NCBI GenBank assembly: GCA_964017065.1
Contig: OZ024785.1
Coordinates: forward strand, 4,316,588-4,380,587
Reading direction: 5' to 3'
Origin: Haliclona indistincta
Lineage: Eukaryota > Porifera > Demospongiae > Haplosclerida > Chalinidae
Length of the DNA stretch: 64,000 nucleotides
The position numbers and the translations under genes were made by a program. Below are positions 19,782 to 32,357 of this stretch, one piece after another. Under the pieces are notes generated by a model, which saw only the letters and a list, made by a program, of their open reading frames with translations, was not told where the DNA came from and made no database searches. Numbering within the stretch: position 1 is the first letter of the stretch; each line of letters begins with the position of its first letter.

Positions 19782-22700
19782 ATGTGGCAAATAATACTCT
19801 TAGTTGTGTCTTCTACTACATGTGTCACGATTGTTGAAGCTGAATTGGCGAGTAAGTCGAGATCCGTTTCGGCATCTATAATCTTGAGTGCGCACCCACA
19901 AACATGTAACCGGCTGATACCCATGTCGGGTACAATAATATTGTTCTCTATAGATATAAACTGTGCCTACCATCACTCTCCGACGGCGTAAACTGCCTGT
20001 AATAACTATAGTCACGTTTGGCAAGAATCTCTGATGCTTTGTAATAGTTGCGGGTGTGTAGATAAATTATACATGTGTAATTATATAATATTTATAATTA
20101 TTATACATGTACATGTTGGCAGGATTAAGAATTCCGCCAAGTTGCTCGTGTATGTATACAGGTACTTGTAGTTAGCATTCCCAGGGCTATGAATACCATT
20201 GTTAGTTACACTTGCTATCCATGCCGCTAGTTACTAACATATTTATGTAGCTGGATTGCTAAAGAAAAAATTTCCTGTGAAATGCGATTATTGACTATAG
20301 TCAAGCTTGGGTTGTAGCAAGTTTTCAAATGTTTTCCTTTCATTAGTGATACTAGTTCCACCAATGGCTCAGGACATCGAAATCAACACGACAGCTACAT
20401 TCACATGTAGAGCAATAGCAACGTTCATTACATATGAGGTGAACGGCCAGTCTATTACAGCTGAGCAGAGGAAAAACGGATTTGATGACAGTGCTCCTCT
20501 TGTGACAATAGACCAGGCTACGAATTTACGTAGCAGAAATCTTACGGTACTTGGTACCTCTGGAAACAATGGTTCCAATATAACTTGTTCTGCTATACTG
20601 CTATCAAGTCCACCATCTTCCACCACCAGTGATCCTGTTGTAATTCGTGTTATAGTACCAGGTATGAATACTATTTCATGAATGCTATTTTTAGTGTTAT
20701 TTTTACAGAGTATCCTCCCGAGTCTGTTAACTTAACAGTGAAATCTATCAATGATACTACTCTACACCTCTCATGGACTCGTCCTGAAGGGACTGTCTTG
20801 TTCTACGAAATCACTATCAACTATACAATCACTGGAGCAAGTGAAACATTATCAGTTGAGGAGAACGTTACCATGCTGTTCTACACGTTATCGGTTGTTC
20901 ATCCTGATCTGAACAACATCACTATCAGTATTGTTGCTATCAATGCAGCTGGAGCTGGACCACCTACTACTATACTTCATATACGTAAGCAACGAACTTG
21001 TACATACCGCACTAATACGACACTAAATACGACTATGTGTACATGCCTAACCTTCTTAATTATAATCGTAACTACGATTACATAAGTTGCAATTGATTAC
21101 TAACATTACAACATCACTGCTCTTGATGCCAATGGTATACAGCAATAATTTAACTAACATGGAAATTTTCCTCAGTCAGGTGGTCAGAATGTAATAGATC
21201 GTGTTTTTATGATGTACTGTCAATATAACACACGAAGAGTGTCGAACCTTTTATGTGAAACCACACAGGAAGTCTTGTTACTTTGTACACAGTGTTTCTA
21301 CACGGGTATCGGAGGTTTGACACTCTTCTTAATAGACCATTTTACGCTGATGTTACAGACCATAGATGTCTGTTGATTGGTCAATAACATTGAGCTATAC
21401 TCTAAGGTCTGTTAGCAAGTCAATCGTGTTACCATTCCATGCTAGTTCCTTGTTGGGTTACATTGTGGACCAGTAACAGACTTCTTCATCCCTACATCCT
21501 TTTGATTTCGTTAGAAATCTTTTTATTTTCTTTAGTTATTAGGGAGGCACGGTAGTGACTCCCTATGTAGGGTTGAACGAGAAAACAAGATGGCGGCTAC
21601 ATACAATGTAGTAGCGTTCAAACGCTGATATTTCGCCTGGTGATGAATTGTATACGTCCAAAGACACTTAGATCTGCTCTCTGGCGTTGCCCCATCTTAC
21701 AGTAGCAAGGAGATTGCTCGAAATTGTTACTAAAGTGACGAACCTGGAAACGGTGAAAATCGAGTTTCGTCATCTTAGTTTTCTTCTTTCTTTCTTTCTT
21801 CAACTCGCCTAGCGCCTTTACGCGAGCAGTGTCGAGACCAAAACACCCACGAACAGTCGTGAAATTCTCCTGGCATGTGCCTTTTGAACTTAGTTTTTAG
21901 CGAAACGACGATATACATTTGACGAGCTCACGATCACGAACAGTTGTCAGCTAAGTGTTTGACGCCATTATTGCGATTACGTAATACGCACGTGACCAAA
22001 CACACTTGTAGAGTATCGCCGTATGGAGAGCGCATATTGGCGTCTGGAGTCTTCGAAGAACAACTCACAGAGTAAGCCCGTGTAGTATCACCGTTCTGCT
22101 GCTTGCCAGATAGTATCACAGCCATACAGAAAATTCTAAACCAGAGTGGGCGGGGCTCGTATGCTGTGCATCCAGGCTTCAGCATGCATGAATGCATGAG
22201 CTAGTTTCAGTATTTAGGAGCTACAAGTTAAAAAGCAATTATCAAGAAAGCAAACCAAACCAATGATGGAAACAAAAAAGAGATACATTATCTTGCCGAA
22301 TTCGAACTGCACCAAAACTTTGAAACTCACTGTAAAAGAAAAAAGGACACAAACAAGAAAATAAAAAGATTTCTAACGAAATCAAAAGGATGTAGGGATA
22401 AAGGAATCTGTTACTGGTCCACAATGTAAACCAACAAAGAGCAAGCATGGAATGGTAACACGATTGACTTGCTAACAGACCATAGATCCCTACATCAGTG
22501 GCTGACTACAGCAGTTCTGCTAGTTGCTATTGACTGACACCTGACATGCATTGAATTGAATTTAGCTTGTGACAAAATAATTATAGTATAGTCAAAATGT
22601 TATGTACAGCCACTGATGTAGGGATCTATGGTCTGTTAGCAAGTCAATCGTGTTACCATTCCATGCTTGCTCCTTGTTGGTTTACATTGTGGACCAGTAA

Positions 22701-24125
22701 CAGATTCCTTTATCCCTACATCCTTTTGATTTCGTTAGAAATCTTTTTATTTTCTTGTATTTATAGACAAATTATCTAAGAATAATTATAATTGTTTGAT
22801 TTTACTTGCAGTCCCAACACCAATAAATATTATTTCTTCTACTTGTGCTCCTGAATCAGATTCTGTTGCTACTTCGTCTGTTTCACGTGAGATTTGTGAT
22901 GCATATACATGTACCTAAAATTGCTCTACAAAGCAATTTTAACAAAATTGCAATGTATGTCATACAAATTTGTACTTCTCATGAATTTTCGTCAAACAGT
23001 CTTAGTAACAGGCATTATTCTTTGCAAACTGCGGTACTGTTTAGTCACAAACAATGTACAAGTGTACTATGAGGTTATTATAGTATTGTACGATGTAAAC
23101 TAATAATATATTTAGAGCAATAACATCCTGGCCCCCCTGAACTCTTTCTCAAGCCAGCATGGCTATAAACAGAATCTCACTATTGCACTCACAGTTTTGG
23201 CAGTGAATTTTCTCTCGTTCAGTTGTTACTTTTCAAGTTATTGTGACTACCAACGTTGGTTCAGTTTTTATTGGGAAGGACTAAAAGCTGGAATCTGGAA
23301 TCTAAAATTTATTCGTGACAGACCAGCATGAATATTGTTATTGTCATGAATATTATTACGTCTGCGCGGGAAGCAATTATTTCAAATTTTTATTTACGGT
23401 AATATATATGACGTCATATCGCGATTGCGCATAACGGTAACCCGCCACCTTAAGTACATCATAATTATTGTCATTTATTTTTAGCTGTTCCTGTAACATC
23501 ATCTTCCTCACCATCTATGTCACCTCTCAGCCCTACTACTAGTGGTATGCGTAGAAATAAAATTACAAGATGTCAAATTGCTTCATTTTGTGTAGGTGGA
23601 AAAAATCTTATTGCCATTGTGACGACAATAGTACTAATTTTAGTACTAGTGCTTATTTTCTCTGTTCTCATTATTGTTATCTTGAATAAGATAAGAACAA
23701 GAGGAAGTTACGACATAGAAAGTCTCCTCCTGATCAGGGCTTTAAGTTAACTTTTATTGCTTCTAGCCTGCAGGGCTAGAAGCAAAAAGGATAATTTTTA
23801 ATGTAAAAAGATAGTCATTTATTATTTATATTTATTAATTTTTATTAAATAGAAATTTTTAAGCCACACCCATGTCTAGCACATGATCACGTGCTTAGAT
23901 TTAAGTTTGCGCAGAAAAATTAACAGCAGCAATAAGGCATAAGCGAGCATAGGCTAGAGATGGAGATGGATTCTGATGATAAAAAACAATTATTGTAGTA
24001 TAAATAGTTACTTATTTTGCTTAGACGAAATGAAAGACTGGCTTGAGGACTATAAAGAAGAAGAGTTGGTGCCTCTAGATGATGACCGCGAACCTCGCCG
24101 CGAATATCCTTTTGGTGATAAGTAG
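19782..24125 (+). CDS. Ig-FN3 transmembrane receptor with short acidic tail
   Basis: Exons: signal peptide 19782-19851 (MWQIILLVVSS...), Ig 20347-20661, FN3 20709-20984, stalk 22812-22886 and 23485-23544, TM 23596-23745, last exon 24025-24125. The sum is 1047 nt, 348 residues. Ig 24-128 has FTCRAIA and SNITCSA; FN3 129-220 has LHLSWTRP but not the homogenised core shared by most of the cluster, so it is a divergent lineage. TM about 270-298 (IAIVTTIVLILVLVLIFSVLIIVI) is followed by NKIRTRGSYDIESLL. The last exon adds DWLEDYKEEELVPLDDD and REYPFGDK. If the last donor at 23746 is not used, the protein stops at 23748-23750 after RALS. Tyrosines are few: no NPxY, classical ITIM or death domain. 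A 1.4-kb foldback element lies in the FN3-stalk intron. Confidence 0.8.
21404..22757. mobile_element. Foldback element, copy A (body plus three arms)
   Basis: A plus-oriented arm (21404-21534, GGTCTGTTAGCAAGTCAATC...), a body (21535-22354), an inverted arm (22355-22506), a loop of about 100 bp and another plus arm (about 22606-22757). Body and arms recur at 47611-48866, and the body alone at 37137-38060. A CAAGATGGCGGC motif lies near the body start (21586-21597). No transposase frame was recognised, so it is non-autonomous or of unknown type. It is intronic. Confidence 0.7.
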
Positions 24126-24541
24126 CTAGTAAGGTCAGATTATAACTAGCCCAGCACATGTTCTACTAGCCCAATAACAAAATATCTATTGTTAACAGTT
24201 TCAACTTATATTTATAACTAGTACATTCTTGGAATGGCAGGGGCAAGCCTGAGCATTGATGTAATTTAGCCTCATTAGTGTATAGTTGTGTATAACTTAT
24301 AATTATTTTTTGCACCAGGTTACGTGGTGAGTCCAGATTTTGGTAGATACATGTAAGTCTGTGTCTATTATGTGAACACCACTTTCACCACAAATTTATG
24401 TGCAATAATGTTGCCGACTTATAAGTATTATTTAACAGCGCTAATGGGTTTCGGTTGATGGTGAATAGAAGACAATAGTTTGGTTATGTTCATTATGGTG
24501 ATGGAAGGAGGAGAGAAGAAAGGTTGATCTAGTGTATGATT
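24126..24541. other. 3' flank of the 19782-24125 receptor, nothing further recognised
   Basis: AT-rich. Short splice-like signals occur (TTTTTTGCACCAG near 24305) but no frame with receptor features follows. The last about 35 bp are repeated at 25229. Confidence 0.35.
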
Positions 24542-25096
24542 GATACACATACACCCATGGGTTATGTTACAGCTTAGACAAACACAATGTGCTGTTTTTG
24601 TCTGACAGACAACTGGCCAGCTGTGCATTTAGTTACCCCTTTTTTACATTATGATGGAATTTTAGACCATACAAAAGAAAACAAGTATAATTAGATGTAC
24701 TATGTACTTGAATAGCTTTCTAGAGAGTCTCTATTGAGTTCAATTACCCAACAAATTAGCATGAATGAAGCTCTCAGGTAGTTATATACTGTCACTCAGC
24801 AACAACACATTGTCAATGTCAACACATTGTCAACACAATGACAATGTGTTGTTGCTGAGTGACAGTAACTACCTGAGAGCTTCATTCATGCTAATTTGTT
24901 GGGTAATAGAGACTCTCTAGGAAGCTATTCAAGTACATAGTACATCTAATTATACTTGTTTTCTTTTGTATGGTCTAAAATTCCATCATAATGTAAAAAA
25001 GGGGTAACTAAATGCACAGCTGGCCAGTTGTCTGTCAGACAAAAACAGCACATTGTGTTTGTCTAAGCTGTAACATAACCCATGGATGTATGTGTA
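24542..25096. repeat. Large palindrome, arms about 260-270 bp
   Basis: The left arm 24542-24814 and right arm 24840-25096 are inverted copies with a few small indels; the 25-bp centre contains further AACACATTGTC repeats. The transcribed arms would form a very long hairpin. Minus- and plus-strand frames inside are arm shadows. Confidence 0.85.
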
Positions 25097-25228
25097 ACAC
25101 AACAAAGGTGGGCGATACCAGAAGTGACACTTTAGCTGAATAAGCCTTTCCCAATAACGGGCTAAGGAATGTAATTAAGCGTTAATGAAGCGTTAATTCA
25201 CTTCCGGAGTCCCATTTAGCTCCGCCCA

Positions 25229-25376
25229 GGAGAGAAGAAAGGTTGATCTAGTGTATGATTGATACACATACACCCATGGGTTATGTTACAGCTTAGACAA
25301 ACACAATGTGCTGTTTTTGTCTGACAGACAACTGGCCAGCTGTGCATTTAGTTACCCCTTTTTTACATTATGATGT
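25229..25376 (+). repeat. Direct partial third copy of the palindrome arm
   Basis: Matches 24508-24655 in the same orientation, from GGAGAGAAGAAAGGTTGATC to the poly-T tract and TTATGATG. Between it and the palindrome lies a single 130-bp stretch ending GCTCCGCCCAGG. Confidence 0.8.
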
Positions 25377-25659
25377 TATGATCACAGCAACAAATCTGTA
25401 CTTGTGTATGTTGCCCGCAAAAATGTCAACAAAGAACAAGTTTGTTAGAACTAATAAAAAATACTTAACACGAATAAAAATTATAATAGGAACTCTGACA
25501 TAGTCATCATTGTTCATGATTTTCTCAATCAAAAATAGCATTCAGCGACTGTACTAGTCGTTATGCACATTTTGTATTCAAAATGTTCTTATAGTCATGT
25601 TATTTTTCTTCATGAACAATATCAGTGATATTTTCATATTCAGGATAGATTGTTTTGGA
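25377..25659. other. Spacer, nothing recognised
   Basis: AT-rich sequence between the repeat and the duplicated receptor 3' flank. A short open frame (25306-25503) begins inside the repeat and has no recognisable content. Confidence 0.35.
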
Positions 25660-25870
25660 ATTCACTCCTATTCAAGGTAGCTAGTGGATCCTCTGTAGTG
25701 CGTGCATGACTATCTGGTAAGCAGGATTATCACTGACTGGTACCACATCTTCAAGTAGAGCTCTAGCTCATATTCTCCATTTAATTCCAAAAAATTAACA
25801 TTGTGTTCAAATGAGTATAGGAGTGGTTTGATGTAAATTGCACAACTATGCATTGTGCATCCTGTTAAAA
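25660..25870 (-). pseudogene. Relic of an NPAY tail exon downstream of the 26010 receptor
   Basis: On the minus strand LYLKMWYQS is an out-of-frame reading of the usual PLEDVVPVS codons; in the proper frame DNPAYQ is followed by frame damage. It matches 5600-5860 and acts as the uninterrupted version of the site hit by the Ngaro-type element. It shows that an earlier partial duplication of the tail predates the block duplication. Confidence 0.65.
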
Positions 25871-26009
25871 TACCATTGTGATTACAGCATCTTGTTGACA
25901 ATGTGTCAACTGATCATAAAAGAATATTATTATTACGATAGGCGTGCAAATATAAAGTGTGCAGTAACTGATACTGATACATATTGTCGTGTGTTATTCT
26001 GCACTGGAG

Positions 26010-27706
26010 CTACACAGTCACATTCTCATAGTCATGCTCTTCCAGTGTAATGTTCTCATATTGATGAGTGAGACCATCGTTACTGGTCTGCTGAGCCCTC
26101 TGTAGTGTAGTGACCATCTGGTAAGCAGGATTATCACTGACTGGTACCACATCTTCAAGTGGAGCTCCAGCTGCTCCTGTTACCGCTGTAACCAATGCTG
26201 TCATCAGCTGCAAAGAGAATAATGGCTTACTTTGTTGTTTTTTTCTGTGCAGATAGCCACCAATTATCACAGCCACTAACACGATGATAATTGATACAGT
26301 AGCCACATTTAGAGTCACCGAAGCTGCTATTATAGTTGTGGCTGAAATAATCATTGTGATAAACAAGGATTTTTGAATCATCTGTTTACATCACCTGCTG
26401 AATCAGTTATTATCATTGATGGTTCTAAAGGTGATGCTATAAATAGCTCAGTTACATAAACTATACACTTTACCATAATAACAATTTACCTGTACCATTG
26501 AACAAGAGTAAACTGTGCATGCATGCAATAGCATCATCACCTGTTATAACTATTGAAGGCATCATTGTTGATGTCTTGGTTGCATACGCAGCTATAGAGA
26601 TGCGAAAATAAATAAATACATTTTCATTTCAATTTAACCACTGGCAATGCTTGTCTGAGAAAGATGTGTTGTGGTTGTGGCTGTGATAACTGAAGTCATT
26701 GTTGATATACTCATTGGAGCAGATGATGATGATGCTGTAGAAAAACAACATAATCAGCTAGACACTACAAAATACTGACTTTCCCCACCACACAGGTATA
26801 GTTATCAAAATTGTGACACACAGTGACAGGCATGTGCTTGAAGCATACATGTAACTGAATCATCAATAATACATATGAAAGCAAATAGTGGTACATAAAT
26901 TAATAATTTGGCTCCAATCACCTTGAATATATGGAAACATGAAGGCAATAGTCATTTTAGGTTGATCATCAGTCTTATAGATTGGAATCACAGTGACAGT
27001 GAAGTTACTGTTTGGATCAGGATCGTCAATGGAGAATATGTAATTCAGCATGGTAGTATTCTCTGATTCTACTATCTCATTCTCTTCACTGGTGGTGTTG
27101 GTGATGGTGACATGGTAGCCCAGGATGGGTACCCCCTCCAGAGTGAAGGGAGGACTCCAGGAGATGAGGACAGTAGTGGAGTTGATGGAGACCGCAGTGA
27201 GGTTACTAACTGGTCCTGTGTGTTGTAAACACTAACATGGCAGTATAATGTGGGTTCAGTACATACCTGGTTCAAACACAAGGAGAACAGCTGGGTCACT
27301 TTTCATTATAGATAATGGAAATATAAAGTAGGCCACACAAGTGATGTTGGATCCATTGTTATCAGCTGATCCACTCACTGACATTGTTCTTGTGCGGAGG
27401 TTCTGTGTTGCATTCAGTAGTGTTAGTGGTACAGCATCATCATTGAATCCTCTGCTCTTGAGATGATCATCAACAGGTTGTCCATTGACCTCCCATTCAA
27501 TTTCTGCTGCAACAGCAGTACACGTAAATTTTGCTGTTCCATTGACTGCAATATTCACAGGCTTTGGAAAAGCAATAATATCTGCATAGAATAATAATAA
27601 AACATCAATAATTTATAAAAATAGTAATAAATTATTTACTTGCTTGTTGAGCAACTATTGAGTCTACGGTAAGCACGCAGAAAAGAACCAAGAGGACTCG
27701 TACCAT
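26010..27706 (-). CDS. Ig-FN3 transmembrane receptor with NPAY/YEN tail, minus partner of pair 3
   Basis: Exons: signal peptide 27706-27640, Ig 27581-27267, FN3 27215-26922, stalk 26734-26639, 26591-26541 and 26436-26395, TM 26341-26231, tail 26185-26010. The sum is 1152 nt, 383 residues: Ig 23-127, FN3 128-225, stalk to 288, TM about 290-317 (LNVATVSIIIVLVAVIIGG then HRKKQQ), tail to 383. Tail motifs in order: PLEDVVPV, NPAYQMV, HQYENI, DYENV. It is the closest relative of the truncated gene at 1-1425. Unbroken frame and good splice sites suggest it is functional; the only unusual FN3 change is GYHV for GYNV. Head-to-head with 27776-29928, 69 bp between start codons. Confidence 0.87.
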
Positions 27707-27775
27707 ACCTCTCGGGAATTTAATTAGGCGGGGTCTCAACACTGCACTGGCACCGCCGTTAACTACGACCTTGAT
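27707..27775. promoter_or_regulatory. Compact bidirectional promoter of receptor pair 3
   Basis: 69 bp between two start codons. Contains GGCGGGGTCTCAACACTGCA and CACCGCCGTTAACTA, nearly identical to 1426-1495. Confidence 0.65.
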
Positions 27776-29928
27776 ATGGACCTTTTGCTGTTTTCCTTTT
27801 CTTTCACCTACTTGGCACTATCATTTGCCCAGCAAGCGAGTGAGTTGTCTGTAGTAGCAACCGAATAATTTTACTTTTATACAAAGCCATGCAACGTCTG
27901 CTGCATGCTGTTTATAGTTATTCTATCTAGCCATAAATGTAATGTGTATTCCCAGGCTCTGGTGTTGGCGTCATTATTGTTTTATTATTAAAATGCAGGT
28001 ATTATTGCTTTTCCAAAGCCTGTGAATATTACAGTCAATGGAACAGCAAACTTTACGTGTACTGCTGTTGCTGATGAAATTGAATGGGAGGTCAATGGAC
28101 AACCTGTTGATGCTAATCTCAGGAGTAGAGGGTTCAATGATGATGCTGTACCACCAACACTACTGAATGCAACACAGAATCTCCGCACAAGAACAATGTC
28201 AGTGAATGGATCAGCTGATAACAATGGATCCAACATCACTTGTGTAGTATACTTTTTAAATCCATTTTCTTCTATGGAAAGTGACCCGGTTGTTCTCCTT
28301 GTGTTTGAACCAGGTATGTACTGGACCCATACTATACCACCATGTTAGTGTTTACAACACACAGGACCAGTTAGTAACCTTGCTGTGGTCTCCATCAACT
28401 CCACTACTGTCCTCATCTCCTGGAGTCCTCCCTTCACTCTGGAGGGGGTACCCATCCTGGGCTACAATGTCACCATCACCAACACCACCAGTGGAGAGAA
28501 TGAGACAACGTCAGTAGAGGGGGACACTACCATGCTGTACTACTCCATTGACCATCCTGATCCTGACAACAACTTCACTGTTACTGTGGTACCCATCAAT
28601 GGAGCTGGACCAGGAGAGAGTGCAGTCATCATGTTTGTCTTTTTAGATCAAAGTGAGTCCTGTTTACATCTACTCTGAGCATGTTAATGAGTTGTTATGC
28701 AAGCACGTAAATCGTTTTCTAAACTTTCCACTCATTCTAATATCTAGTGCAGATAGTGTAATGCTCTCTGTACTATTGTATGTTACACAGATTCAATAAT
28801 CTCAAGCTCTGCTATATCATCATACGATTCGAGTTTAAATCCACCATCACTAGCAGTGGGCATATCCTCAACTCACACGCCTAGAATACAGCTAACACAG
28901 ACAACAAGTAAGACCTCACATAGATGTTGTTATAATGTTACTTTATTGATAGCAGGTGAACACTTTGTCCTAACAACAACTGTAGCTTCTCATACAATAA
29001 CACCACATTCATCTGGTAAGCTAGACAGTATTTAGTACCAAGAGTTGATATCTTCATGATATTTCGATAAGCTTATACTTTTTACTCCAGTTATAATACC
29101 AATTGTGGTCTCTGCTAGTATTGTTACCATGGTTACTATTGTGAGTGCTGTGATTGTTTCTATAACTTGCTATCTACTGATAAGAAGGCACAAACTGAGT
29201 GAGTCACTTACTTGCTTTTCTGGCAAAGCAGTAGTGTGTATATTACTCTACAGGAGCGGCTAAATTCCCGCCAGCACATGATGTAATAGCAGTGAGTGGT
29301 AATCCTGCTTATGAGCAGGTCACACTGAAGAGTATTGTAGTACAAGAGAACAGTGCATACTCCTTAGTACACACTCCAGTAGATGATTCTTCACAACACA
29401 ATGATGTACCTCTGTGCATGTATGCTAATTCTGCTTATGGGCAGAGAGTCACACAACATAACAGTACATATTATTCTGAAACAGCGCACACCGAATCAGT
29501 AGTAGTAGCTCAGTATGAGAACATTGCAATAAGAGATGGAAAAAGAAGACATGGCAAGCTCTGTGAGTATTACCTTAGCTTGTGTGTTAGTGTAGTTGAT
29601 AAGTGTCTATCTATAGCAGCAGCTACCTCCTCCTCACAACAGGATGTGGTACCAGTGAGTGCTAATCCTGCATATGGTGGTATTGTTTTGCAAGAAAATA
29701 GTGTATACTCAACTACATCAGTTGCAGAGAATGAGAATATTGATAGGAAAACTATGCCCAGTGAGTCTCTCATCTTGTCAGTGTGTGGGTAACCATTGTG
29801 TATTTACAGGTGGAGCTAGTAGTCTACCACAGAGGGAAGTACCAGTGAGTGATAATTCAGCTTATGGACAGGTCACTATAGTACAACAAACACTATCAAC
29901 AGCACAGTATGAGAACATTACAAAATAG
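27776..29928 (+). CDS. Ig-FN3 transmembrane receptor with long NPAY/SAY/YENI tail, plus partner of pair 3
   Basis: Exons: signal peptide 27776-27839, Ig 27999-28313, FN3 28365-28652, stalk 28791-28907 and 28953-29015, TM 29091-29198, tail 29254-29760 and 29810-29928. The sum is 1581 nt, 526 residues: Ig 22-126, FN3 127-222, TM about 284-310, tail 318-526. Tail tyrosines in order include NPAYEQV, NSAYSLV, NSAYGQR, AQYENIA, NPAYGGI, NSVYSTT, NSAYGQV and a terminal AQYENITK. NPxY sites fit PTB domains and YENI fits Grb2-type SH2; SAYxxV resembles weak ITIMs. As in the paralogue at 1496, a possible in-frame intron (GTGAGT at 29560 to CTATAG near 29614) covers a Cys-rich stretch unlike the rest of the tail. 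The gene looks intact and retains the last exon that its paralogue has lost. Confidence 0.87.
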
Positions 29929-30262
29929 TGATAATAATTATTGGTAATAACAATTTTTTAAATAAAAATAAATAAAAATTATATATAAAGCAGCATCACT
30001 TCATATATCTATGCTCCAACATTCACAATCAGATCATGTGTAACATAAACTTTGACCGCCTATAACTGCATTTTTATCATTAACCTTTTTCACACAATTT
30101 TTATGACAAACCTACAGTACAAAGGCTGTTACATTTACTACAATCAGGTATATAAAACAGCGATAAAAATGTATAATAATTTCTAAGTTGTAAAACAAAT
30201 GAAAAGTATTAATGCAGCAAGCTTGTAGAAAGCTATGAGCAGTGAATGTGCTGGACGTTAGT

Positions 30263-30480
30263 CTAATAATTTATCTTGATGACTTTTACCATGTGAAGGG
30301 ACAGGATGCTGTAATAACCACTTCCTGAACAGCTCCAACAGAGAATGGTCACTAACACACTCAACTTAGCTGGAATAGCTCCTATCTGCTGTCCAAGTAG
30401 TCTCCATTTTTGAGCTATTTGATAAAAAAATCTGAGCAATATCTTAAAATCAATCATGATATGATGGCGCTGCCATTACT
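30263..30480 (-). pseudogene. Death-domain relic
   Basis: The minus-strand frame QIAQKWRLLGQQIGAIPAKL matches the start of the death domains at 49560 and 61420. The rest (SELF, ITASCPFTW) is readable only across stops and shifts. No upstream receptor exons on this strand are nearby, so it is an orphan fragment. Confidence 0.65.
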
Positions 30481-30719
30481 GAACTCCAGATCAGTATCCA
30501 CTAAGAGTCAGCCTATAGGCGGCTTACACCATACACCCCGATAACATTATGAAAGAACTTCCCTAGGCTGGGCAAGGCTCTATGTATATGTGAATAGTCT
30601 AAATAGGAATCTCTTATCACAGCCAAAAGTACTATGGTTACGTAATATTGCTCTGATGAACAACTGCAGATTCCCTTAGTGATTTGATTAATTTCTAGTA
30701 CATGTACAGCAGCTCAAAG

Positions 30720-31930
30720 AGCAAGTAAGTGCAATACTATCAGCATCACATATAACTACACAAGTAGATATCACTATTCCTCCACGAGCTGTCAATGTCT
30801 CAATTAATGAAGTGGCTGTATTTAACTGCACTGCTGTTGCTAATAGTTTTGTCTGGAGAAATAAATTATAATAGAAATTGATGAAGAAATGGGAACTCTC
30901 TTGACGCCTGTACTAGTAGACGAAATGGAAGGTATTCGTAAATCAACTGTGAGAGTATCAGTCTTCTACTGACAATGCTGCAAATAATTATTACTTGCTT
31001 CGCTATCAGTTTAACACCATTATCAATGGATGAAAGTGATCCAGTACTACTACTGGTACAAGGTATACTACTACTAGTCTACTAAAACAAAATCTAAATT
31101 GCAAAATCGCAATACTGGATGTGCATGCATGTTCAGGTCTGTTAGAGTCAGTCAATGACCTCACTGTGGTCTCCATCAACTCCACTACTGTCCTCATCTC
31201 CTGGAGTCCTCCCTTCACTCTGGAGGGGTACCCATCCTGGGCTACAATTTCACCATCACCAACTCCATCAGTGGAGAGAATGAGACAATGTCAGTAGAGG
31301 GGAACACTACCATGCTGTACTACTCTATTGACCATCCTGATCCTGACAACAACTCCACTGTCACTATGGTGCTCTCATAGATTATATAATACTACGCTAT
31401 GTAGGGTGCACAAGATGTCTCATGCATGGTGCTCCTAAATACAAGTTTCCATGCATGATCCTTTGTAGAGTATGAAGTCGATTTTAGTTCATAATGTCTC
31501 GACTTTTGTGTTTTACTTTCACTGACGTCCAAGCTAGCTAGTAGTCTGGAAAATACTAACCCATCAGTGATTGATCAAGCACACTGTAACAGCACTTTCA
31601 AGATTTGCATACTGTTTTAATTTATGCTTATGCGCTGTTTTGTATTTTGATACTGTTTGGACCAAATAATTATTAAGAGTTTGAAATTTTCATATTCTTT
31701 AGCTACAGGTGTATTACCACAGATGGGATCTGTTGTTCCTACTGATATTCCATCTGGTAAATCAGTGTTCACTTGATGGTACTATACATCTTGACTATCT
31801 CTTATAGAACTTGGTGTTCTTCTGTTGGTGTTGGGGCTGGTGTTATGTGTAGTTGCTATATCTGTATGAGAAGGCGGAAAAGCTAGGGTTATCTCCAAGC
31901 TGTGGTGAGCAAAACTACAAGATATTTGAG
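30720..31930 (+). pseudogene. Degenerate Ig-FN3-TM receptor
   Basis: An Ig exon begins at about 30769 (ITIPPRAVNVSIN, FNCTAVA) but runs into TAA and TAG after the Trp. It resumes with CFAISLTPLSMDESDPVLLLVQG (about 31000-31062). The FN3 exon (about 31136-31370) has the standard core with a one-base deletion in the GVPILGYN stretch and a truncated end. A TM-like segment (about 31808-31875, LGVLLLVLGLVLCVVAISV) hits a stop, while the expected basic MRRRKS follows in the next frame. The Ig belongs to the 40.3/42.8 kb subfamily. The tail exons at 36.6-38.9 kb could once have belonged to it. Confidence 0.7.
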
Positions 31931-32357
31931 CTAATATCGAATATTTCCCTAGGTATTTCAAAAATTTCATCCCAGGTAATATTGAACAACCTTCATTCAT
32001 GTGCATGCATACATAACAGGAATACTATTAATTTTATCAACAAACCAACTGAGCCACTGTAGCTGCATTCTCTCTCAGGGTTTCTGCTACTGCACTACTG
32101 TTAGTTTACTGTATTTCTGTTCAGAGTGCTGCTTTGAGCGATACGCACTATACACTATACACTACAGTATCACTATATCAATCTGCATGCACAACTATAA
32201 TTATGTAGTGCAGACATGTATGCGGTAACTACATGGTTCCAAAGCTAACTGCTATCTCCTGTTTCATTCTACTATTCTATGCTGAACTTAGAAAAGTTAA
32301 TACATTGTTATAAACACGTGAAAGTTAGGAATCAGTATTCATGAAGTTTGTGTAGCA

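Noticed and set aside
26232..26381. TM exon starting at the Met of a MIQKSLFITMIIS frame
   Set aside because: The phase does not fit the preceding phase-1 exon; the TTTCAG/CC acceptor at 26341 gives the correct sum, so the Met is intronic.
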